Shown: one piece after another, positions 51,989 to 61,526 of the stretch | How positions within the stretch are numbered: position 1 is the stretch's first letter | Layout: each line of letters begins with the position of its first letter | DNA from: Flavobacteriales bacterium | Lineage (GTDB): Bacteria > Bacteroidota > Bacteroidia > Flavobacteriales_F > PHOS-HE28 | Assembly: GCA_016705955.1 (NCBI GenBank) | Contig: JADJKO010000003.1 | Span: 1-64,000 of the forward strand | DNA length: 64,000 nucleotides | Reading direction: 5' to 3' | The notes under the pieces: generated by a model | Databases searched by the model: none | Seen by the model: the letters and a program-made list of their open reading frames with translations, nothing else | What the model was told of the DNA's origin: nothing | Position numbers and translations under genes: made by a program

Positions 51989-53524
51989 TCATTCCACCAC
52001 CAACTTACCACCCGTTAGCCACTTGCCGCCTTGCGCAATGTGTGCGTAGTAAACGCCAGCGCCGAGTTGCGATAGATCCAACACATGCGCACCGTTGCCG
52101 GCCAAGCGCTCGCGTTGTACCACGCGCCCATCCATTGCAACAAGCATTAGCTCCAACGCGCCCGCCACGCTCTGCGGAAGCGAGAGTTGCACCGTGGCCG
52201 AACCATGCGCCGGGTTGGGATAAATGCTGAACGCATCCAACAAATTGGTGGCCTGCTCGGTGATGCCCACGTTGTTGCAGCCGGGTATGATGCAGCCGTT
52301 GCCATCCACTTTCACTACCCAGGTGTCTTGCGAAATGCCCGCAGGGTTGTTGCCGCTGGCGCTGAAGTATGTGGCGCCCGCCGCGATGAAGCCGCCATCG
52401 GCCGTGGGCAGCACATCATGGAAGCGGCCAGTCCCATCGACCAGTATACTGTCCTGATAGAAATACTTGTACAACCATAGGCTATCACCCGTCGAACTGG
52501 TCAATGCCATCAATCCTTTGCCAATGCTCGGGCCTGGCTGCTCATAGGTGATCCCTGCTGCGATGATATCACCGGACGAGGTCTCTCTACCGGTCGCGAA
52601 TTGTGTGAACGGCTTCGATGGGCTATAATCCTTCTCCCAAATGATAGCGCCATCGGCGGAATCGATCTTCGCCAAATAGGCGCGCATTGCGGTATAGGAT
52701 GGCGTATATCCGCGACCGCTGAACGCGAAGACGTTGCCATCACTGCCCACTGAGACATTGCATGAACCTTCGGAGTAAGCCCCTCCCCAGCTCACACGCC
52801 ACCGAAGCGTTCCGGCGGAGTCGGTTCGTTGCAGCCAATTATCGCCTGTTCCGTCGGCGAGGAATCTGGAGCCGCTCATGAATAGATCGCCTTGAGCACC
52901 AAGAGCCACCGAGGCGAGGCCATCAGAGAACGCAGAACTCCAATAATACGTGCTCCTCCATTGCTCATTTCCATCGCTATCGGTCTTAATCGCGAATCCG
53001 TCCCAATTCCCTTGCTCTGTAAAGCCCACGATCACGAAGCCACCATCAGCAGTGCGCTTCACTTGCTGGCCGATCCAGAATTGGTTCCCATTGGGATCCC
53101 CAAAGACCTTGGTCCACAGCGTATCGCCGTTGGCATCGAAGCGCATCAGGTACACCTCATCGAAACCTGTGGTGTCCTCGCTGGCACCGCCCACCACGTA
53201 GCCCCCACCGGGGATCGTGTCGCAGCAGTTGGACCAGCCAGCGAAAGCAGAATGGTAAGGACGGTAGCTGCGATGTTCACTCACAAAGTTCCCTTGGTCA
53301 TCGAGGAATGTGATGAGTACAGAGCCATGTGTGAGCCATAAGTCCGGTCCAATGCTGTCCACATCACTTGAGCCAGATATAGCGGCATAGCCTTGACCGC
53401 GATGCTCAATGTTCCAACCTCCTTGGGCCGTGCCTAGTCCAAATGCATCATACCGCCGGTTGAACCCCTGGCAATTCGCCAAGGATCCAACAGACAGCAT
53501 GAGAAGGATCAACAGCAGTCGCAT
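51989..53524 (-). CDS. Secreted T9SS cargo with beta-propeller-like repeats
   Basis: The 511-residue protein has a signal peptide (MRLLLILLMLSVGSLANCQG) and repeated segments of the kind GGGYVVGGASEDTTGFDEVY, LMRFDANGDTLW, GGFVIVGFTEQGNWDGFAI, IKTDSDGNEQW, and DGGFIAAGATYF, as in lacunin-like/PQQ-like propeller proteins of Bacteroidota. The C-terminal T9SS type A domain (YPNPAHGSATVQLSLP, AGVYYAHIAQGGKW) ends at the stop. Its 3' end is duplicated at 50788. Confidence 0.88.
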   Translation of the reverse strand: MRLLLILLMLSVGSLANCQGFNRRYDAFGLGTAQGGWNIEHRGQGYAAISGSSDVDSIGPDLWLTHGSVLITFLDDQGNFVSEHRSYRPYHSAFAGWSNCCDTIPGGGYVVGGASEDTTGFDEVYLMRFDANGDTLWTKVFGDPNGNQFWIGQQVKRTADGGFVIVGFTEQGNWDGFAIKTDSDGNEQWRSTYYWSSAFSDGLASVALGAQGDLFMSGSRFLADGTGDNWLQRTDSAGTLRWRVSWGGAYSEGSCNVSVGSDGNVFAFSGRGYTPSYTAMRAYLAKIDSADGAIIWEKDYSPSKPFTQFATGRETSSGDIIAAGITYEQPGPSIGKGLMALTSSTGDSLWLYKYFYQDSILVDGTGRFHDVLPTADGGFIAAGATYFSASGNNPAGISQDTWVVKVDGNGCIIPGCNNVGITEQATNLLDAFSIYPNPAHGSATVQLSLPQSVAGALELMLVAMDGRVVQRERLAGNGAHVLDLSQLGAGVYYAHIAQGGKWLTGGKLVVE

Positions 53525-53530
53525 AGTCGG

Positions 53531-56500
53531 CTATTGCACGATAAGCCGGGCTTGTTTGTTCGGCTGTTCGGGTCGCAGCACTTCAAGAATGTAGAGTCCG
53601 GCGCTCAAGCCCTCTAGTGGCACAGTGGCAATGCCTTGTGCGCTACCAATGATCTGGCTATCCAGCAAACGGCCATTCAGGTCGAGCAAGCGCAATTGCG
53701 TTTGCGCATCCCGTGTGCCGAAGTCGAACACCACGAACGCGGTATTACGCGCTGGATTGGGGAACACTTCCAACACATCCTCCTCGATCCATTGCACGGG
53801 CTTCACAGCACGGCTACGATGGGTGCTCTTCGGTCCGCTTTCTGGTAGTACGATCACTTCTTCAGGCAATTCCTGTCCCAGCGCGTGCAACCATGCGTTG
53901 GCCCATGCGCTGCCTGGTACATCGCGCTGATCACCCAAGGCGCTCAACCACGCTAGAAGGACTTCGTCCGCTTCGGACCAGCCCTGTTGTTGCTCCAGCT
54001 GGGCATAGTATTTCAACACCGCATAGCGTTCGGGCGCATCGCCCACACTCTCTTCGGTCAGGGCCAGGGCTTCCAGCGTGCTGTAGTCCCCCTGCGCAGC
54101 CAGTACGCCGCCTACGGCCAATACGTGGTTGTCGGCGGGCAGCGCTTCATGGAAGATCCGCAAACTGTCCAACGCACCACCGAGATCCAGGCTATCGAGC
54201 CAACTCATGCGGCCCAGATCGGCGAGCGCCTCGGCCTTGTTGCCACCGTGCTTGGCCATGGCACCGGCCAGCAGCGTGAGGATATTCACCTCACCGGTTT
54301 GCGCGGCATATACCAAGTTGGCGTAGCCTATTGGCAGCGCATAGTCATCCACCATGCGCAGCGCATCGCTTTGCAACGGGCTGTTGCTCAACAACGCCTG
54401 CGTAATGTGCCAGGCGCTCATGGCGGGGTTGCGCTCAAAGGCCGCTTGCCACACCTCGGCGCTCACCTTGGGTGCCACGCTCTGCAGGGCGTTGCGCACT
54501 TGGGTGCTGCTCTTGGTGGGGTCGCTCACATAACCCAGCAGGCTGTAAGTATCGCCGTTGTCCTTCGTGGCATCGTAGGCATCCTTGCTGTCCTCATATT
54601 CGCCGTGCTCATCCTCGGCCAAGAGTCGCTTCTCCTCCTTGGTGCCCCCTTCGTGCAACTCGCTGGGGCAGGCGGCTTCTTTGCCGGGCCAACCCACGAT
54701 CTGATTTGCGTTCATGATCTCATCCGGGTCGTTACTGTACTCCGGTTTCGTTCGCTCCGTTGTTGTTTCTTGATGATGGAAGTAGTCCACCACCGTGGCC
54801 GTCACCTGCACATGCCAATCCTCCTCGGGGTCGCCGCTGCCATCATGCGCCACACTGAAGCGATTGCCAGCGGGGTTCTTCCATTGTGTTTGATCGAACT
54901 GATCAATGATGGGTTCACCTTGCGTCTTCTGCACGCGCACATCCCCTCCAGTAAGGGCCACATCGAAGGTGTTGGCATCGGTTAAACCGTAGTCGTTGCA
55001 CTTCACCTCCAGACCAATGGCATCGTCGCCATCGGCGTTCACGCCCTCGATGATGCTGCCGGTGTAAAGGTTTTCGAAGCTGTTGTTGTAGAAGGTGTTG
55101 TACTGCTTGCCGCTATCCTTGATGATCAGCCCCACCTTCTTCACGTCCCCGTCCGGTTGCTGGGTGAGGAAAGCGTTCTCCTGGATGCGGTAGCCTGTGC
55201 ATTCATCGCTGTACACACCATAGGTGCTGCCCACGATGCCGGTTGTGAAAGGTTCGGGCACATCGAAGGTGCAGCGCGTGATGCTCGCATCCTGAATGCC
55301 TTCCATGCGGATGCCATAGTTGGTCCCGGTGAAAGTGGCCTTATCCACGCTGAAGGTGCGGCTCGGATCAAAGGTGGTGGCGAGGATCCCGCGGTGCAGA
55401 TTGGTGAACGCACTGGTGGTGAGGTACTGCGACGGACAGGGTACCCCTTGCACCAACACCCCGCAATCATCGCTTACGATGAAGCTGCTGTTCGTACTAC
55501 TGATCCCCGTGCCCTGCTGGCTCGGCAGTTCCAGTGGCTCTTGCCCGAACAGCGTGTTCCGCCAAGTGCAGCCCTTGAAGGAGATGCCGCGCACGCTGGT
55601 CATCACCACATGCGTATTAGGGTATTCGCCATTCGCAGGCAGACCACCATCCGTGACGAAGTCGCAGCGGGTGAAAAGGCTGAAATTGGGCAGGACGGTC
55701 TCCGGGTTGGCCACGGTGTGATTCTCGTAAGGTGAGAACGCAACATCGTACTTGTTATTGAGGAAGGTGCAGTCGGTGGCTTCCAGTATGCCGCCGGAAC
55801 CGGGCTTGGGCGGTAGCGGGGCAAGGAAGTCGCCATCGGTCACGGCCACTCCTGTGCGGGCGTTGCTTATCGTGCTGCCCTTGGCGCTGAGGTATCCTTG
55901 TAACAGGCCTATGCCCGGATAGGACTGTTGGCTGGCTAGCTCCTGCCCATGGAGTTGGATGCCGTCCCACATGCTATTCGGGCATTGATCAAGGCTCGTG
56001 AGGATGGCCTCTTCCAGGATCAAACTGCCGCCACCTTCCACGATGATCCGCGTGGGCCATGCGATCTGCTGGCTGTCCGCAAAGCGGATCGTGCAGTTGC
56101 TGATGGTGAGCGTGATGCCATCGGGGATGATGATGGTGCCCACGATGTTCTTGTCGGAAGCCCAGGTCTCGTCGAACCCGAGGGTAAAGCTGTGATCCGC
56201 GGATCCACTTACCGCTTCGGTAACAACGAAGTCATATTCCACCAGGCCCTGACAATTGCCCTTCAGTTTCACCAGATAGAGGTCGTCGAAGTTGTGGCTG
56301 GTATTGCCGCTGATCACCAGCCCGCCATCCGGCGCCTCTGTGATCTTGTAAACGCATTCCTGATTCCGCAGGTCATTCGGAGTACACTCGAATGTGCTGG
56401 TGGGGTCTGCATCCCAGGATGTTTCCCAGATCAAATTGCCATTGGCTGGATTCAACTTGGCCACGTAGGCGTCGGTGTTCCAGAAGGTGTACCCGAAAGG

Positions 56501-58178
56501 GCTGTTCCAATCCATTGTTACACCGGGAGCTGAGGTGAAGTTGTCCGCTAGGCAGTTGGTAGCCTGTCCAGGCAGATCCAAAAGGTTCACTACATCGTCG
56601 TGGTTCACATCCATATCCACCCATTTGGCGCAGACAACGGCGACATTCCCATCACTCAAATAGGTCATGTCGCTCTGCAGGTCATAGGCCTGCACGATTC
56701 CCAGATCATTGGTCCACAACAGATCGCCATTCATGTTCAATCCATGCACGTACAGGTTAGCGACCTTGGGGCCGGAGTATCCGTTCCCTTGAGAAAAGTT
56801 CGCGGTAATGGGCAAGATGATCCGCGTACCGTCTGCATCCGGAATGAATCCACCTCCGGTGGCCACACTCACAAGTTCGGGGTCGTACCCTCCGCTAACG
56901 TCCAGCACGCCACCCGTGGCACCTGCGTCAAGGAACCAGTCCGGAAGAAATGGGTCTGTATCCGGATCGACCTTGACCACAAGAGCCCTCAACTTTGTCC
57001 CCGGTAGATCGTACCATCCGGCAAGCAGCAATTGCTTCGTTGCGGGATCAACGGCAATGGAGGTGTACAATCCCTTTGGCGCAATGGGCCAATCTCCTGG
57101 TAGCCCATTCACATTCGGACCCTCGTAGTGAAAGTCCTCCAGTTTCACTCCGTTATGGTCCACGCGCGCCATGTAAGGCTTGGGCAACATAGGTACGGGA
57201 GTGATGTTCGCGTTTCCCACCACCCAGTACTCCGGACCGTTCGGTCCAGCGCGTTCCACCACGTCATGCAATTCACTGAAGCGCGGTAAACTGCTGGCAA
57301 TGTCCTCCCCCCTCACGAAAAAGCTGGTCCAGAGGATATCCCCATCGGGGCTGAGCTTACATAAGTATCCCATATTGGGAAAGTAGTTGGGGGACCAGAC
57401 CGCGCAATCAACGTCGTTCATGTCGAGGCCTGGCAGGCCGTTGAGCCGGATCAAAAGGTCATCATCGAATGCGGGATCGGGGGCGGGCTGTAGGTCCTCC
57501 GGCCACATCGGGGTGTAGGAGACACCCGCAACGACAAAGTTTCCCTCGCTGTCCTGGATCACATTCCAGATCTGCCCCGGAAACAACTTCCGACACCAGA
57601 TCGCATGGCCATCCAGATCAAAACGACCTACCATTCCTCGTGTATGACCTTTCCGCTTGGCAATCGTCTCGAGTTCACCCAAAGCTGGGATCCAATCGTC
57701 AGGGGTGCCGAATGCTGTGCCGATCGCCGGGATCGGCTTCCTGCAATAACTCGACCCAGCCCACCAGCAATTCGGGGCACTGGTGTACCCGGCAGCGATG
57801 TAGCCGACCGTGGAATTGTTTGTGATGATGTTGTTGTGCCCGTACCACCAATCCTCCCCGCTTTCCTCCCGCGTTTGGGGCTCACCGTAATGCTGTTCCG
57901 ATAGTGGCAATGGATCGTTCCGGTAACGTCCCTCGCAATTCCCATTCAGATCGAGCACGGCACATGGATCATAGTAGAGATGGTAGTAGGTCCCGGAATT
58001 GCTCCGGTACTCGTCGTGTTTCCGTGCCGATCCAATCCACTGCTGGCGGCGGTTGGCTCTGTGCAGAAGCCGTGTTCAGCAACCCGCTAACACCCGCGTC
58101 ATCCCAAAGGTTCAAATGGGGGGGGGTAATACAACAAGCCACCAGCGCGGCTTTCAGGAGGGCGGTTCTGCGCAACAT
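53531..58178 (-). CDS. Giant secreted T9SS protein with beta-helix domain, frame broken near N-terminus
   Basis: The main frame (GTG 57958 onward, 1475 residues, open to about 58070) has repeated gene-neighbour-like segments (YLCKLSPDGDILWTSF, GGLVISGNTSHNFDDLYLVK), a right-handed beta-helix (IIPDGITLTISNCTIRFADS, LILEEAILTSLDQC), a helical stretch (about 1150-1330) and a T9SS type A domain (VFPNPARNTAFVVFDF, AGLYILEVLRP). Upstream codons in frame still look coding (GTYYHLYYDPCAVLDLNGNC). The signal peptide (MLRRTALLKAALVACCIT) starting at 58178 is in a different frame, joined between about 58000 and 58070, so a single-base shift separates the two. Confidence 0.75.
58118..58126. repeat. G9 homopolymer tract in the signal-peptide region of the giant gene
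   Basis: Nine consecutive G on the plus strand (C on the coding strand) encode the TPP of ITPPHLN. Any length change meets a stop within a few codons, so the tract could switch the gene on and off. Confidence 0.7.
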
Positions 58179-58324
58179 GTTAGGGGGTTGTTTTGGTCCA
58201 TCGAAGTACGCTCTGGTTTCCGCGGTTCGGTACTTCGGGTCCAACAAAAATTCGCGCATTCTATACGCCTCCGGTTAGCCATGGTGTCCTGTTTTCGGGG
58301 CCGTTTCTTCCTGCACAGGCGTCC

Positions 58325-58708
58325 GTGGTAACCTTCCTGCTCCCCACCCGACCAGCCCTGTTCCGGTTGGGATCCCCGTCGCACAACTGCAACCCTCCTG
58401 CGCAGAACCCGAAGATGTCGTCCGGGAACTTTGTTCTGTCTTCGGTGAACTCCTACTTCCGTTCGGGGACCTCCTTCCTCGATCAGTACCGCTCAACAGC
58501 GAAACACCGGAACCGCAACGTCCCACCAAACAACCCAAAGAGCCCTTGGCTCAACTTCACCCTTCCTCGTTGGAACGTTCAGCCGTCTTCCCGGAACCGG
58601 AAGCGCCTTTCCCGGAACCGGTTGCTGTCTTCCCACAACTTTTCTCCCGATTTGCGCGTTGGAACCTTCGCATTCCGTCAACCAACGTACAAGCAGAACC
58701 AACCATGA
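58325..58708 (+). CDS. Heptapeptide-repeat ORF coupled to HTH gene, copy B
   Basis: The frame from GTG 58325 (127 codons; an ATG at 58193 is far upstream, one at 58414 is inside the repeats) reads 7-residue units with L/M/P near position 3 and N at position 7: CNPPAQN, PKMSSGN, FVLSSVN, RNVPPNN, FTLPRWN, VQPSSRN and RLLSSHN. Its TGA at 58706-58708 overlaps the HTH ATG as ATGA, as in copy A, and lengths (121 and 127) agree. The units are more diverged from each other than in copy A. Coding status and start are uncertain. Confidence 0.45.
   Translation: MVTFLLPTRPALFRLGSPSHNCNPPAQNPKMSSGNFVLSSVNSYFRSGTSFLDQYRSTAKHRNRNVPPNNPKSPWLNFTLPRWNVQPSSRNRKRLSRNRLLSSHNFSPDLRVGTFAFRQPTYKQNQP
58380..58640. 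repeat. 21-bp periodic degenerate repeat array B
   Basis: AAC words end units at 58387, 58408, 58429, 58450, 58513, 58534, 58555, 58576, 58597, 58618 and 58639, all 21 bp apart apart from a slip between 58450 and 58513. Best units read GTCTTCCCGGAAC and CTTTCCCGGAAC. This agrees with the unit of array A. Confidence 0.85.
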
Positions 58709-59064
58709 TCACGCTCAACATCCCGCGCATCGCGTTGCTCAAAGGAGTTCAACGCCCTTACACGTACCTAGTGAAGAACGGCTTCACCCCACAGACCGCC
58801 AAGGACCTCATCGCCGGTCGTGTGCGCCGCTTCGACTTCGCCCACTTGGAGAAGCTCTGCCGCATCTTCCGTTGCGAGCCGTATGATCTCTATGACTACA
58901 CGCCTGATCCGAACCGCCACGTCCAGGGCGAGGATCACCTCGCATTCCTCACCAAGCCCAAGGCCGACAAGAGCATCCATTCCCTCATCGCCAAGCTCTC
59001 GTTGAAGCAGATGGAATCGCTCGTGGCCGATGTGTCACAGCGTTATGGCCCACAAGCCTCCTAG
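58705..59064 (+). CDS. XRE-like helix-turn-helix protein, cassette copy B
   Basis: The 119-residue paralogue of the protein at 29725 begins MITLNIPRIALLKGVQRPYT, has HTH segments VKNGFTPQTAKDLIAGRVRR and FAHLEKLCRIFRCEPYDL, and ends LVADVSQRYGPQAS. The two share about two thirds of their residues over the full length, including HLAFLTKPKA. It is preceded by the same type of repeat ORF with an ATGA overlap. It is convergent with der, so it is not part of a conserved housekeeping operon. Confidence 0.85.
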   Translation: MITLNIPRIALLKGVQRPYTYLVKNGFTPQTAKDLIAGRVRRFDFAHLEKLCRIFRCEPYDLYDYTPDPNRHVQGEDHLAFLTKPKADKSIHSLIAKLSLKQMESLVADVSQRYGPQAS

Positions 59065-59136
59065 CCAGGGTTCAACCCGCTTTCAAGGTGCTCCGTTCTC
59101 AGCGTCGCCGAAAGTGTGGTTGGCAATAGGCCCTGC

Positions 59137-60441
59137 CTACTTCTTCCGGATATAGATCCGGATCGGCACGCCCGTAAAACGCCAATGGTGGCGCAGGCGG
59201 TTCTCCAAAAAGCGCTCGTAGCTCGGCCGTACGTATTGCGGCAGGTTGCAGTGGAATACGAAGCTCGGCACGTGCAGCGGCAACTGCTGGATGAACTTGA
59301 TGCTGATCTGCTTCGCCTTGTACATCGGCGGTTGTTGGCGCTCGATCTCGGGCAGCATGATGTCGTTGAGCTTGCGTGTGGGGATCCGGCGCTTGCGGTC
59401 CTCGTACACCTGCATGGCCACTTCCATCACCTTCAGGATGCGCTGCTTCTCCACCACGCTGGTGAAGACCATCGGCACATCGGTGAAGGGTTCCATCCGG
59501 CGCTTCTGCTCCTCCTCGAAGCCCTTCATGGTGTTGGTCTCCTTCGCAATGAGGTCCCACTTGTTCACCACCACCACCACGCCCTTGCCGTTCTTCTGGA
59601 TGATGGAGAGGATGTGCAGGTCCTGCTGCTGGACCCCGTCGCGCGCATCCACCATCAGCACGCACACGTCACTGTCCTCGATGGCGCGGATGGAGCGCAT
59701 CACGCTGTAGAACTCGATGTCCTCGTCCACCTTGCCCTTTTTGCGGATGCCCGCAGTGTCCAACAACATCACATCATGTCCGAAGACATTCCAACGTGTG
59801 TTGATGGGATCGCGGGTGGTTCCGGCGACATCGGTGACGATGCTCTGCTCCTTGCCGAGCAACGCGTTCACGAGGGATGATTTGCCCACATTCGGTTTCC
59901 CGACGATCGCGAGCCTCGGGATCTCGGGTTCCTCCTCCTCGGTTGGTTTGCGGAAGGTGTCCACCAAGGCATCCAACAGATCTCCGGTGCCGGCACCGTG
60001 TGCGGCGGAAAGGCTGAACACCTCACCCAACCCGAGCTTGTAGAACTCCGCTGCGGTGTACTCCTTCCCGAAGGTGTCCACCTTGTTCGCGCCGAGGATC
60101 ACCGGCTTCTTCGCCTTGCGCAACATGCCCGCGATCACCTCATCCATGGTGGTGATGCCGCCTTGCGTGTCCACGATGAAGAGCACGGAGTCGGCTTCAT
60201 CCACGGCCAGCTTCACTTGCTTGCGGATCTCGCCTTCGAAGATGTCGTCGCTGCCGCTGATGTATCCACCGGTATCGATCAGGCTGAAGATGATCCCGTT
60301 CCATTCGCACTTGCCATAGTGGCGGTCGCGCGTGGTGCCAGCCGTGGCGTCCGTGATCGCATCACGTTGTTCCACCAAGCGATTGAAGAGTGTGCTCTTG
60401 CCCACGTTCGGGCGGCCCACGATGGCGACGATGTTCCCCAT
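59137..60441 (-). CDS. der: Ribosome biogenesis GTPase Der (EngA)
   Basis: The 434-residue protein has two GTPase domains, each with G1 (GRPNVGKSTLFNRL; GKPNVGKSSLVNALLG), G3 (DTGGYIS; DTAGIRK) and G4 (ANKVD; VNKWDL) motifs, and a C-terminal KH-like domain (KQISIKFIQQLPLHVPSFVF). It assists assembly of the large ribosomal subunit. Its start is just 2 bp after the end of era. Confidence 0.96.
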   Translation of the reverse strand: MGNIVAIVGRPNVGKSTLFNRLVEQRDAITDATAGTTRDRHYGKCEWNGIIFSLIDTGGYISGSDDIFEGEIRKQVKLAVDEADSVLFIVDTQGGITTMDEVIAGMLRKAKKPVILGANKVDTFGKEYTAAEFYKLGLGEVFSLSAAHGAGTGDLLDALVDTFRKPTEEEEPEIPRLAIVGKPNVGKSSLVNALLGKEQSIVTDVAGTTRDPINTRWNVFGHDVMLLDTAGIRKKGKVDEDIEFYSVMRSIRAIEDSDVCVLMVDARDGVQQQDLHILSIIQKNGKGVVVVVNKWDLIAKETNTMKGFEEEQKRRMEPFTDVPMVFTSVVEKQRILKVMEVAMQVYEDRKRRIPTRKLNDIMLPEIERQQPPMYKAKQISIKFIQQLPLHVPSFVFHCNLPQYVRPSYERFLENRLRHHWRFTGVPIRIYIRKK

Positions 60442-60442
60442 T

Positions 60443-61316
60443 TCAGTAACCGTATTTCCTCAGCTTTTGTTCATCCTCCCGCCAGTCCGGATCCACCTTC
60501 ACTTTCAGGTCCAGGAAGACCTTGGTGCCGACGAACCGCTCAATGGCCATCCGGGCCTCGGTGCCCAGTTTGCGCAAGGCCTTTCCGCCTTCGCCGATCA
60601 CGATGCCCTTCTGGCTTTCGCGCATCACGATCACGTCGGCCTGGATCTTCACCAGCTTCGCCGTCCTCGTAGCTGTTCACCACCACTTGCGTGCTGTACG
60701 GGATCTCCTGCTTGTAGTAGGTCAGGATCTTCTCGCGGATCATCTCACTGATGAAGAAGCGCGTGTTGCGATCGCTCAGTTCGTCCTTCGGGAAGTACGC
60801 CGGGTGCTCGGGGAGTTGATCGACCAGATAGGTCCGCAACTCCGGCACGTTCAATCCATGCAAGGCGGAGATGGGAACCACTTTGGCGCCGGGTAGCGCA
60901 ATCTCCCACGCTTCAAGCGCGGCAAGTACCGCATCCTCTCCACCGGTATCCACCTTGTTCACCAGCAACACCTTCGGGCCCTTGAAACGACTTGCGCGGA
61001 CCAACACATGCTCGGATTTCTCCGGCGATTGGCCCAACTCCACGAGGACGATCAGGACGTCGGCGTCCTCCAAGGCTTCATCCACGGCATCCATCATGCG
61101 CTCGTGCATGCGGTACTGCGGATCAAGGATCCCCGGTGTATCGCTAAGTACGAGTTGGTGGTCCTCCCCATTGAGGATGCCCAGGACCCGGTGGCGCGTG
61201 GTCTGTGCCTTCGGATTCACGATCACCAGCTTCTCGCCCAGCAGCGCGTTGAGCAAGGTGCTCTTGCCCACGTTGGGTTCACCGATGATGTTGACGTATC
61301 CCGCTTTGTGGGCCAT
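60443..61316 (-). CDS. era: GTPase Era, frame broken
   Basis: The N-terminal GTPase domain starts at ATG 61316 (MAHKAGYVNIIGEPNVGKST) with G3 DTPGILD and G4 VNKVD. The family sequence continues to STQVVVNSYEDGE at about 60660, where the frame turns to shadow; the KH domain then reads in another frame (KIQADVIVMRESQKGIVIGE, GGKALRKLG, KYGY) to the stop at 60443. One missing base near 60655-60665 explains this. As era is usually essential, a sequencing error is the likelier cause, but a real truncation cannot be excluded. Era binds 16S rRNA for 30S maturation. Confidence 0.85.
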
Positions 61317-61371
61317 GTGATTCCGATCGCGAAGTTCGCCAACCAGCACGGTCGGATCGCCTCAAAAAAGC

Positions 61372-61397
61372 GAAGGCCCGGCTTTCACCGGGCCTTC
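61372..61397 (-). terminator. Rho-independent terminator of the initiator tRNA gene
   Basis: On the minus strand GAAGGCCCGG and CCGGGCCTTC form a 10-bp stem with a 6-base loop, followed by GCTTTTTTGAG. It ends the tRNA transcript before era. Confidence 0.9.
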
Positions 61398-61402
61398 CTC
61401 TG

Positions 61403-61475
61403 TAGCGGGGGTAGGACTCGAACCTACGGCCTTCGGGTTATGAGCCCGACGAGCTACCATCTGCTCCACCCCGCA
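61403..61475 (-). tRNA. tRNA-Met (CAT), initiator type
   Basis: The minus strand folds as a cloverleaf: GCGGGG acceptor, AGCAGATGGTAGCTC D arm, anticodon stem TCGGG / CCCGA with loop CTCATAA (anticodon CAT), T arm GTAGG TTCGAGT CCTAC. Three G-C pairs in the anticodon stem and an unpaired first acceptor base (T opposite T) mark it as the initiator tRNA. The CCA end is not encoded. Confidence 0.93.
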
Positions 61476-61483
61476 ATGGGGCG

Positions 61484-61491
61484 CAAATATA
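61484..61491 (-). promoter_or_regulatory. -7 box TATATTTG for the initiator tRNA gene
   Basis: It is an exact TAnnTTTG match on the minus strand, 8 bp before the tRNA 5' end. Confidence 0.6.
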
Positions 61492-61526
61492 GTCGCCTCG
61501 GAGGGAACTGGATCAATCGACCACTT

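Noticed and set aside
53987..54985. 332-codon plus-strand open frame within the giant T9SS gene
   Set aside because: It runs antisense to a clearly coding region and has no domain signal.
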